A stretch of 61,620 nucleotides of DNA from an uncultured Gammaproteobacteria bacterium. GTDB taxonomy: Bacteria > Pseudomonadota > Gammaproteobacteria > Pseudomonadales > Pseudohongiellaceae. A model generated the notes under the pieces. The model was not told the DNA's origin. It ran no database searches and saw only the letters and a program-made list of their open reading frames with translations. Numbering within the stretch: the first letter of the stretch is position 1; each line of letters begins with the position of its first letter. The DNA lies in assembly GCA_937898685.1 (NCBI GenBank), contig CALEJT010000052.1:1-61620 (forward strand), written 5' to 3'. Shown piece after piece: positions 42,175-48,941 of this stretch. A program made the translations under genes and the position numbers.

Positions 42175-42278
42175 AGACGAGCCCCAGGGATGGGATTCAC
42201 CGCGTGCCGAATTCGCAGCAGCGCCGCACCAGGGCCTTCACTGCACCTCGGGGCAACATTGCAGATCTGCGAATCAAG

Positions 42279-43052
42279 TCAGAAGAGATAAACCGCCTCG
42301 AATCGCGCCAGTGGCGCCATGCGGGCGCGGTTGAGGCTCAGCTGGTCGCCGTTGAGCGAGTAATTGTCGACGCTGCGCAACACCTCATGCAGTGAACTTT
42401 CCACTTCCATGCCGCCCTGGCACGCCATCAAGGTGCTCACCACGTCGTCGAAACTCAACCGCAAGGTCGCTTCGTCGAGCGTGTAGGAACCGGTGAATGA
42501 ATTGCAGCCACCGAAACCTTCGACCCGATCTTCATCGGCACGCAGGATGAAATAGGGCTCGCGTTCGAGTTGCGGCACGGGTTGCCCGCGCAGTTCCACC
42601 AGTTTCCAACGCACTTCGGTGATGCCGGTCTGCAATTTCTCGAGAATGTAGTTATCGGCCAGGGCGCTCGTGATGCGTGAACCATCGAGATTGAGACGGA
42701 TGAGACGATTCTCGCCGACGAAGTAATGTGTCGGCTCCGCGGTTTCCAAGGTCACCGTGTCGCCGGCTTCGTTCCAATGGAAGCTGCCCGCTTCGGAAAA
42801 GAGGATGGGACTTTGATCGAGATACTTGGAATGTTCTTCGAAGGTCCCGTCTTCACGTAGCACCACGACGGTTTCGATGCCTTCGCAATCGGCACAGGGC
42901 AACACGCCGCGATAGACACCCGCCCAGTCGAGCGAGTTGTTGGCGTTGTGGGCAGGATCGGGATTGTCGTCGGGTTCCGTGGAGAACAGCGAGCAGCCGC
43001 TCGCGGCCAACATCAAGGGAATGCTCAGAAACAATGGTTGCCGCGTTGCCAT
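42279..43052 (-). CDS. Lipoprotein with NlpE-like and META domains
   Basis: The 257-residue product has a lipoprotein signal with the lipobox LAASGC at about residue 20. An NlpE-like domain follows (about 42-140) with GVYRGVLPCADCEGIETVVV, including the CxxC pair and the stress-sensing family pattern. A META/HslJ-like domain (about 150-255) has WKLVELRGQPVP, RVEGFGGCNSFTGSY and LMACQGGMEVE. Both domains belong to outer-membrane or envelope-stress and copper-related lipoproteins. Their joining in one protein is less usual. AGGAAAGG precedes the ATG at 43052. It diverges from the CDP-alcohol transferase gene. Confidence 0.85.
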   Translation of the reverse strand: MATRQPLFLSIPLMLAASGCSLFSTEPDDNPDPAHNANNSLDWAGVYRGVLPCADCEGIETVVVLREDGTFEEHSKYLDQSPILFSEAGSFHWNEAGDTVTLETAEPTHYFVGENRLIRLNLDGSRITSALADNYILEKLQTGITEVRWKLVELRGQPVPQLEREPYFILRADEDRVEGFGGCNSFTGSYTLDEATLRLSFDDVVSTLMACQGGMEVESSLHEVLRSVDNYSLNGDQLSLNRARMAPLARFEAVYLF

Positions 43053-43157
43053 GGCCTTTCCTCCTTCGCGGCAGCGCGTGATAAGAGAAGCACTACCGCT
43101 GTGATTGCACGAGCTTTGCATACTACTGCAAGTCGGAGCTCGGGTATTCTTGGCGCC

Positions 43158-44267
43158 ATGCAAGATGCCACTTCCAACCTGCCGAGTACGCGCGAACTGC
43201 GCTGGTTTGCCCCAGTGGGTTTCATACTCCTGCTCTTGCCCGCCGTTTTTTCCGAAGTGCCGCCCGGCACGCTCTTCAATCCCCTGCAATGGGCCTTCGC
43301 CGCCTGGTGCATGTGGTTGATCTTCTGGTTCCTCGCCTGGCAGCGACGAGCGCTCAACCGCGTCGATGCCTCGACTGCCCCCTTCCCCGATCTCGGTTGG
43401 GGTAATCGACTCACCTTGTTGCGTGGACTGTTTCTGGCTGCGCTCGGCGGTTTCGCCTTGCAGCCCGTTTCCGACGACTCCTGGTTGCCGGCACTCTGCT
43501 ATGGCGCAGCCGCACTCCTGGATCGTTTCGATGGCGAAGTGGCGCGGCGCACTCGTCGTTGCACCGAGCTCGGCGCCGCACTCGACACGCTCTACGACGC
43601 GCTCGGTCTCGTGGTGGCGCCCGTCGTGGCACTGCTGCTCGGCAAGCTGCATGTCGGTTATCTGCTCACGAGCGTGGCTTATTACTGGTTCATCGCCGGC
43701 CTTTACTGGCGCAGTTTGCGCGGTTTGCCGGTGCATCCACTCGCGCCCAGTGCACTGCGTCGCACACTGGCTGGTTGCCAGATGGGTTTCGTGGCCTTCG
43801 CACTATGGCCGCCGTTCTCGGGCCTGATCACGCAATGGTTGGGACTGTGCTTCATGGTGCCGCTCTTGCTCGGCTTCCTCGTGGATTGGATGCATGTGAG
43901 TGGCCGCTACGATCCCTACGCAACGCGCAACGTGGCGCGCCGGGAAACCATGGTGGCTTTGAGCGAGAACTGGTTGTTGCCAGCCTTACGCGTGGCAACG
44001 GCGGTGGCGCTGTTGGGCCTGCCTGCTTTCGCCAATCTGCCTTGGCTTGCGACTGCCAGCTTGGCCTGCGCCATACTCACCGGCTGTCTCGTGCGCGTTG
44101 CCGGCATTGCAGTGATGCTGTTGCTCGCCTGGCAGTTCGAGGCGCCGGCGATGGATCCTCACACCCTGTTCTGCTGCGCCGCGAGTGTGGCGCTACTGAT
44201 CTTCGGTGGCGGACGCTTCAGCCTGTGGCGTGCCGATGATCCCTTTCTCTATCGCAACCCTGCTTAA
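43158..44267 (+). CDS. CDP-alcohol phosphotransferase family membrane protein
   Basis: These enzymes move a phosphoalcohol head group from a CDP-alcohol onto a lipid or sugar alcohol. The 369-residue protein has about eight to ten membrane helices. Its active-site motif is complete: Asp122, Asp125, Gly126, Ala129, Arg130, Gly139, Asp143 and Asp147, in the spacing D-x2-D-G-x2-A-R-x8-G-x3-D-x3-D. At 369 residues it is longer than phosphatidylglycerophosphate or phosphatidylserine synthases, because of extra carboxy-terminal helices. The ATG at 43158 starts just before the conserved part. Its stop overlaps the convergent PTPS-like gene by four bases. It may be part of the pathway encoded at 44264-50572. 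Confidence 0.88.
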   Translation: MQDATSNLPSTRELRWFAPVGFILLLLPAVFSEVPPGTLFNPLQWAFAAWCMWLIFWFLAWQRRALNRVDASTAPFPDLGWGNRLTLLRGLFLAALGGFALQPVSDDSWLPALCYGAAALLDRFDGEVARRTRRCTELGAALDTLYDALGLVVAPVVALLLGKLHVGYLLTSVAYYWFIAGLYWRSLRGLPVHPLAPSALRRTLAGCQMGFVAFALWPPFSGLITQWLGLCFMVPLLLGFLVDWMHVSGRYDPYATRNVARRETMVALSENWLLPALRVATAVALLGLPAFANLPWLATASLACAILTGCLVRVAGIAVMLLLAWQFEAPAMDPHTLFCCAASVALLIFGGGRFSLWRADDPFLYRNPA

Positions 44268-44653
44268 GTGATCTGCGAATAGGGCCGACGATAGGCGGCC
44301 CAACACGTGTCGTTCTCCCACAGTTTGACCTGGATGTGGCCACTGCCCGGCGGCGCGATGCGTTCGAGCAACTGATAGCAGAGGATGCGGCTGAAATGTT
44401 CGAGGCTCGGGTTGAGCCCAGCGAACTCCGGTTTGTCGTTCAACAGCGTGTCGCGAAAATATTCCACCACTTCGTCCAGCGCGGCTTCGATCGCCACTAT
44501 GTCCACGAGGTAGCCGTGCTTATCCAGCGTGGCGCTTTCCAGACTCAACTCCAACACATAGTGATGCGCGTGGGTGTCGTTCTCGCGCCCCCAATCGCCG
44601 CCGACGAGGTAGTGGTTGGCGATGAAGTCGCGCGTTACGGCAACGGTGTACAT
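44264..44653 (-). CDS. Divergent 6-pyruvoyl-tetrahydropterin synthase / QueD-like protein
   Basis: The 129-residue protein has the PTPS fold pattern. The zinc histidines appear to be His14 (FIANHYLVGG), His28 and His30 (NDTHAHHYVLEL). The NPSLEHFSR helix and the pterin-binding Glu region LWENDTCWAAY are also present. The catalytic Cys expected shortly before the HxH motif is absent, and the catalytic His of the usual LDH motif is replaced (YFRDTLLND). A changed reaction is therefore likely. Glu24 lies near the usual Cys position, somewhat like PTPS-III. The ATG at 44653 is the last reasonable start. It ends four bases inside the convergent CDP-alcohol transferase gene and follows the MDR gene by 17 bp. 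Confidence 0.78.
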   Translation of the reverse strand: MYTVAVTRDFIANHYLVGGDWGRENDTHAHHYVLELSLESATLDKHGYLVDIVAIEAALDEVVEYFRDTLLNDKPEFAGLNPSLEHFSRILCYQLLERIAPPGSGHIQVKLWENDTCWAAYRRPYSQIT

Positions 44654-44670
44654 GGCGTTCCCCTGTAAGC

Positions 44671-45669
44671 TCAGTAAACGAAGAGTGCCTGTAGCGGCGT
44701 CTCGCCGCCTGCGTCGAGACGTAGATACAGTGCGGCCGCTTCCTGCAAGGTCAAACGCGCGTCGATCCAACGCTGTGGCTCGATGCGTTGCAACTGTGTC
44801 CACGCCGTTTCGAAGCGACGTTCCTTGGTCCAGCGGCCACTCAAGGCCGGCGCCAGCGTGCTGACCTGACTGGTCCTGATGTGCAGACGATTGCGGTGCG
44901 CGGCACCCCCCAAGGGCAGATTGACGACCTTGTTGCCATACCAACTGCCGACGATGAGACGACTGCAATAGCCGCTTAAGGCAAGCGCCCATTCGAGCGC
45001 CTGCGGTGAACCACTCACTTCGAACAATAGATCGAAGTCCTGCTCTGCCAAGGCGGCACGCGATTCCGCGGTATTCCCTGCGTGAATCTCGATGCCGAGC
45101 GCAGCGGCTTCCGCACGTCGCTGCGGATTGGGATCGATGGCATGCAGGGCACCCAGGGGAAATTGCGTGAGCAAGGCACTCGTGAGCAAACCCACGATTC
45201 CAAGTCCAAATACAGCCACTCGTTCACCGACGAGTGGGGCGCCATCCTGCACCAGATTCACTGCGGTCTCCATGTTGGCCAGAAATACCGCAGCTTCATC
45301 GGAAACCGCGTCGGGGACGAGAATCAAGTTGGCGGGATCGGTGACGTAATGAGAGGCGTGAGGTTGAAAGGCGAAGACCCGTCGCCCCAGCCACGATGCA
45401 TCCACGGCACTTCCGCATTCACTTACCGTGCCGACCGCAGCGTAGCCATAGCGCAGAGGATAGGACCGTTGTTGCAGTGCTGCGATGTTGCTGTCGAGTG
45501 CGAGTTCTTCCGGCACTTCACCGCGATAGACGAGCAGTTCGGTGCCGGCACTCACCGCGGAGCAATGCACCGTCACCAATACTTCGTGCGCTGCGGGAGC
45601 AAGTGTGGCTTCGCGTACCTCGACGTCGCGTGGCGCGCGGAACCACAACTGCTGCGCGATGACACTCAT
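44671..45669 (-). CDS. MDR-family dehydrogenase without zinc ligands
   Basis: The 332-residue protein has the alcohol-dehydrogenase fold of the medium-chain family, with an amino-terminal GroES-like domain (VSAGTELLVYRGEVPEEL, YGYAAVGTVSECG) and a Rossmann domain (RVAVFGLGIVGLLTSALL). The catalytic zinc Cys/His and the four structural cysteines are not present. The GTE-type region resembles BchC-like and other zinc-free dehydrogenases that act on large ring substrates. It overlaps the RibD-like gene by four bases (ATGA) and is followed by the PTPS-like gene. I infer that its substrate is made by those neighbours. Confidence 0.82.
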   Translation of the reverse strand: MSVIAQQLWFRAPRDVEVREATLAPAAHEVLVTVHCSAVSAGTELLVYRGEVPEELALDSNIAALQQRSYPLRYGYAAVGTVSECGSAVDASWLGRRVFAFQPHASHYVTDPANLILVPDAVSDEAAVFLANMETAVNLVQDGAPLVGERVAVFGLGIVGLLTSALLTQFPLGALHAIDPNPQRRAEAAALGIEIHAGNTAESRAALAEQDFDLLFEVSGSPQALEWALALSGYCSRLIVGSWYGNKVVNLPLGGAAHRNRLHIRTSQVSTLAPALSGRWTKERRFETAWTQLQRIEPQRWIDARLTLQEAAALYLRLDAGGETPLQALFVY

Positions 45670-46370
45670 GCCGCGGCCTCGCCGTACTGCAGACGCCCCC
45701 AGATGATGAGGTCATCGCCGAGGCGTTCGCTGTGCAGCGGTGCGATGCGGGTGACTTGAGTCTTGCAGGTACAACCGAGCTCACCGACCGCCTTGTAGCC
45801 ACCGACGATCAAGGGTGCCACGGTAAGCACGACGGCATCGGCCAAGCCCGCGCGCAGGAAGGCAGTGATGACGTTGCTGCCGCCTTCCACCATCAGATGA
45901 TGAATGCCGCGTGCACGCAACAAGGCCAGCGCGGCGCCAAGCTCCACCCTGCCCTCTGCGTCAGCTTCTACCTGTAAGAACTCTGCACCTTCTCCCGCAC
46001 CAGGTTTCGTGGTCAGCACCCAGCAGGGACGTTCGGAGCGACGCAGTCGTGCATCGAGCGGCAAACGTGCCTGACTGTCGAGCACGATGGGCTGGGGATT
46101 GCGACCACCGGGCCAGAGTCGCACGGTCAATTGCGGATCGTCGGAAAGTACGGTGTCGATGCCCACCAGAATGCCGTCGTGCAGACTGCGCAGTTGATGC
46201 GTCAATCGACAGGATTCACTGCTGCTGATGGCGAGGGATTTGCCGGGTTGGGTGGCGATGCTGCCATCCCAGCCTTGGGCGTAGCAAAGCGTCACGAAGG
46301 GACGGCTGTTGGGACGGACGGATGCGATGCTGGCGTGCAGCCAAGCTTCAATTCGTTCGTTCAGGTTCAT
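45666..46370 (-). CDS. RibD reductase-domain protein (no deaminase domain)
   Basis: The 234-residue protein matches the reductase half of RibD, which reduces the ribosyl group of a diaminopyrimidine made from GTP. It has CYAQGWDGSIATQPGK, LRSLHDGILVGIDTVLSDDP, LTVRLWPGGRNPQPIVLDSQ and VEGGSNVITAFLRAGLADAV, all RibD_C motifs. The amino-terminal zinc deaminase domain of bacterial RibD is missing, so it is more like a stand-alone or archaeal-type reductase. The ATG at 46370 overlaps the ribA end by 23 bp and has a weak ribosome-binding site. A start further upstream inside ribA is possible. Its substrate is probably the product of the preceding ribA. Confidence 0.85.
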   Translation of the reverse strand: MNLNERIEAWLHASIASVRPNSRPFVTLCYAQGWDGSIATQPGKSLAISSSESCRLTHQLRSLHDGILVGIDTVLSDDPQLTVRLWPGGRNPQPIVLDSQARLPLDARLRRSERPCWVLTTKPGAGEGAEFLQVEADAEGRVELGAALALLRARGIHHLMVEGGSNVITAFLRAGLADAVVLTVAPLIVGGYKAVGELGCTCKTQVTRIAPLHSERLGDDLIIWGRLQYGEAAA

Positions 46371-46995
46371 GCGAATGGCCGTTGCGCGCACCCGCGGCAC
46401 CGATCGGCAGCAAATGTTCCATGCGCCGCGCCTTGGTCAACAGGTAGTGTTCGTTCTCCGCATTCGCCACCACCGTGAGAGGTACCCGCGCAGTTACCTT
46501 GATGCCTTCGGCTTCGAGCGCGCGGATCTTGCTGGGATTGTTGGTGATGAGACGGACGGCCTTCACCCCCAAGTCTTCCAACATGCGTGCGGCGAGCGTG
46601 TAGTCGCGTTCGTCGGCACCATGACCCAGCATCAGGTTGGCATCGACGGTGTCATAACCCTGGTCCTGCAGGTTGTAGGCCTGCAACTTCGACAAGAGTC
46701 CGATGCCGCGTCCTTCCTGTCGCATGTAGAGCACGACGCCGACACCGGCTTCGGCCACCATTGCGAGCGAACGTTCCAATTGCTCACCACAATCGCAACG
46801 CAGTGAACCCATCACATCGCCGGTGAAACATTCGGAGTGAACACGAACCAGGACTTCGTCCGCGGCAGCGAGATCGCCCATGCAGATGGCGAGATGCTCC
46901 TTGTCGTCCAAGGTGTTGCTGTAATAGCACAGTTGGAAATCGCCGTGCCGGGTGGGAATACGTGCGGCCGCCTTGCGGCTTACTGAAGCTTTCAT
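46348..46995 (-). CDS. ribA: GTP cyclohydrolase II
   Basis: GTP cyclohydrolase II opens the imidazole ring of GTP to give a 2,5-diamino-6-ribosylamino-pyrimidinone phosphate, formate and pyrophosphate. The 215-residue protein has the zinc site Cys56, Cys67, Cys69 in ECFTGDVMGSLRCDC, the active-site region YMRQEGRGIGLLSKLQAYNL and the LITNNPSKIRAL region. It lacks the RibB domain of fused proteins. It stands outside a riboflavin operon, next to an isolated RibD reductase, PTPS-like and MDR genes, so it may serve a different pathway. A housekeeping role cannot be excluded, since the rest of the genome is unseen. It diverges from the glycosyltransferase over 123 bp. Confidence 0.95.
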   Translation of the reverse strand: MKASVSRKAAARIPTRHGDFQLCYYSNTLDDKEHLAICMGDLAAADEVLVRVHSECFTGDVMGSLRCDCGEQLERSLAMVAEAGVGVVLYMRQEGRGIGLLSKLQAYNLQDQGYDTVDANLMLGHGADERDYTLAARMLEDLGVKAVRLITNNPSKIRALEAEGIKVTARVPLTVVANAENEHYLLTKARRMEHLLPIGAAGARNGHSHEPERTN

Positions 46996-47118
46996 GACGC
47001 GGCATGTTAAGGTGCCGCGGACCCAAGCGGCAAGCCGAGCACATCAGGTTTGCTGCTGCGTTGACGCCACGGCTGTGTTTCCCGCAGGCTTCGACCATCC
47101 GATACACAGGAAGTACCC

Positions 47119-48165
47119 TTGCTGAACGAGCTCTACTTCATCATCCCCGGCGACCTCGCTACTTTGACCGGTGGTTACATTTACGACCGTCGTCTACTGC
47201 TGAGTCTGCGCGCACAAGGCCTTGCGGCGCACCACGTGCAACTGCCCGGCCACTATCCACGACCGACCGCAGAACACTTGGTTCAGGCAGAGCAGATATT
47301 CGCTGACTTGCCCGATGACGCCCTCGTGCTCGTCGATGGCCTCGCCTATGGCGTGTTGACGCACATCGCCGCGCGCGAAAGGGAGCGCTTGCGATTGATC
47401 GAGCTCTGCCATCATCCCTTGGCACTCGAAACCGGACTCAGCGATGCCGAAGCTGCCGAGTTGCATGAATCCGAAGGGGCCGCACTCGAGCATGCACGAG
47501 CGGTGGTGGTGACAAGCAAGGGCACTGCGCGCTTGCTGCGCGAACTCTTCGGCGTGGAAGACACGAAGATCACCGTGGCCCTGCCCGGCACCGAGCCGCA
47601 GGACTTCTCACCCTGTGGTGGTGATCCGCCGCTGCTTCTCACCGTTGCTTCTCTGACGAAACGCAAGGCGCATCACATCCTGATCGCCGCCTTGGCGCAG
47701 TTGCGGCATCTGCCATGGCGAGCGCGTTTCGTGGGCGGCGCGCACTTCGATCCCGAGTGGAGTGCGGCGCTGCGCCAGCAGGTAGTGGAAGCCGGTTTGA
47801 ACGAGCGCATCGAATTCGTCGCTGAAAAACAGGATCTGCGCGTTGAATATCACCACGCCGATCTCTTCGTGTTGCCTTCGCTCTTCGAAGGTTATGGCAT
47901 GGTGTTCAGCGAAGCCCTCGCGGCGGGACTGCCGATCGTCGCCGCACGCGCAGGTGCGGTGCCGGAAGTGGTGCCGCCGGACGCGGGCATCCTCGTTCCT
48001 CCCGGTGAGGTACAGGCTTTGGCGACGGCACTGCAGGAGCTACTGACCAACCCCGAACGACGCCGTCAATTGCAACGAGGCGCACGCGCTGCTGCCGCAG
48101 GGTTGCCACGCTGGGACGACACAGCGCGCATCGTCAGACAGGTGCTGGAGGCAGTGGCGGAATGA
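47119..48165 (+). CDS. Family 4 glycosyltransferase
   Basis: The 348-residue GT-B enzyme has DLATLTGGYIYDRRLLLSLR at the start, the donor-domain patterns PPLLLTVASLTKRKAHHILI and LFVLPSLFEGYGMVFSEALA (the E-x7-E pair), then GLPIVAARAGAVPEVV. It resembles retaining, nucleotide-sugar-using GT4 enzymes. It has no membrane segment. It starts with TTG at 47119 after AGGAAG (47109-47114), and no nearby ATG gives a full amino end. The stop overlaps the methyltransferase start (ATGA). I infer it belongs to the ribA-PTPS group because it diverges from ribA. Confidence 0.88.
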   Translation: MLNELYFIIPGDLATLTGGYIYDRRLLLSLRAQGLAAHHVQLPGHYPRPTAEHLVQAEQIFADLPDDALVLVDGLAYGVLTHIAARERERLRLIELCHHPLALETGLSDAEAAELHESEGAALEHARAVVVTSKGTARLLRELFGVEDTKITVALPGTEPQDFSPCGGDPPLLLTVASLTKRKAHHILIAALAQLRHLPWRARFVGGAHFDPEWSAALRQQVVEAGLNERIEFVAEKQDLRVEYHHADLFVLPSLFEGYGMVFSEALAAGLPIVAARAGAVPEVVPPDAGILVPPGEVQALATALQELLTNPERRRQLQRGARAAAAGLPRWDDTARIVRQVLEAVAE

Positions 48166-48941
48166 GTGGTTTCAGTATTGCCTGGCTGGATCTGCGCGAA
48201 GCAGCCGATCGTCGTGCGCGCGACGTCGCGCTCTTGCAACGAGTACAAAGTTGGCTGCACGCGCAGCCCGAGCCTTGCATCCTCGATCTCGGCGCCGGTA
48301 CTGGCGCCACGCTGCGCGCAACGCAGCTGCATCAAGCAGAGTGGCATTTGGTCGACTTCGATCCCGCGTTGCTCGCCGAAGCTCAACGTCGTCACGGTGC
48401 CGAGTTCATCGTGCATACCCATCATTGCGACCTGCTCGAACTCGCCGCGCTGCCTTTTGCGCAGGCAACCTTGGTGACTGCTTCGGCGTTGTTCGATCTT
48501 TGCTCCGCACTGTTCTGCGATGCGTTGGTGGCGCGGCTTGCCGCGCATGGGCTGCCGCTCTACGCCGCGCTCAATTACGACGGGCACATGAGCTGGTCTG
48601 CGGCACATCCCTTGGATGCCGAAGTAACGGCAGCCTTCAATCGTGATCAACTGCGAGACAAGGGTTTCGGTGGGCCTGCCCTCGGCCCCGACGCTGTGGC
48701 CTATCTGCAGGAGAGCCTGCGCAAGCAGGGCTATACGGTAAGGACGGCGAGGAGTCCATGGGTGTTGGGCCCTGCCGATGCCGCTCTGGTGGAGGAATTG
48801 TGTCGCGGCTGCGCGGCGGCAGTGGCAGCCTTCATAACGCCGGCCGCGTTGCATGAGTGGCTGGACTTTCGTTTGGCGCAGGCAAGGTCGGGCAGTTGCA
48901 TCGTGGGCCATCTCGACCTTTGGGCCTACCCGTCCACTTAG
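48162..48941 (+). CDS. Class I SAM-dependent methyltransferase
   Basis: The 259-residue protein has the Rossmann motif I ILDLGAGTGATLRATQL, then WHLVDFDPALLAEAQRRHG and the hydrophobic DLCSALFCDALVARL motif. It has no signal or membrane segment. The substrate is unknown, but its overlap with the glycosyltransferase suggests it modifies the same product. The stop overlaps the convergent sulfatase gene by four bases. Confidence 0.85.
   Translation: MSGFSIAWLDLREAADRRARDVALLQRVQSWLHAQPEPCILDLGAGTGATLRATQLHQAEWHLVDFDPALLAEAQRRHGAEFIVHTHHCDLLELAALPFAQATLVTASALFDLCSALFCDALVARLAAHGLPLYAALNYDGHMSWSAAHPLDAEVTAAFNRDQLRDKGFGGPALGPDAVAYLQESLRKQGYTVRTARSPWVLGPADAALVEELCRGCAAAVAAFITPAALHEWLDFRLAQARSGSCIVGHLDLWAYPST

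Larger units (their letters stand above)
41871..42278. other. Intergenic region with hairpin repeats
   Basis: This 408-bp gap has no coding frame I can support. It starts with a hairpin (41893-41928), then holds the words GTAGGTTGG (41958-41966) and GCGCAGCGAACCCAAC (41985-42000), the hairpin at 42158-42174 and GAGCCCCAGGGATGGG (42180-42195). The pairing of GGTTGG and CCCAAC words and the last motif resemble dispersed intergenic repeats I recall from other proteobacteria. Confidence 0.5.
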
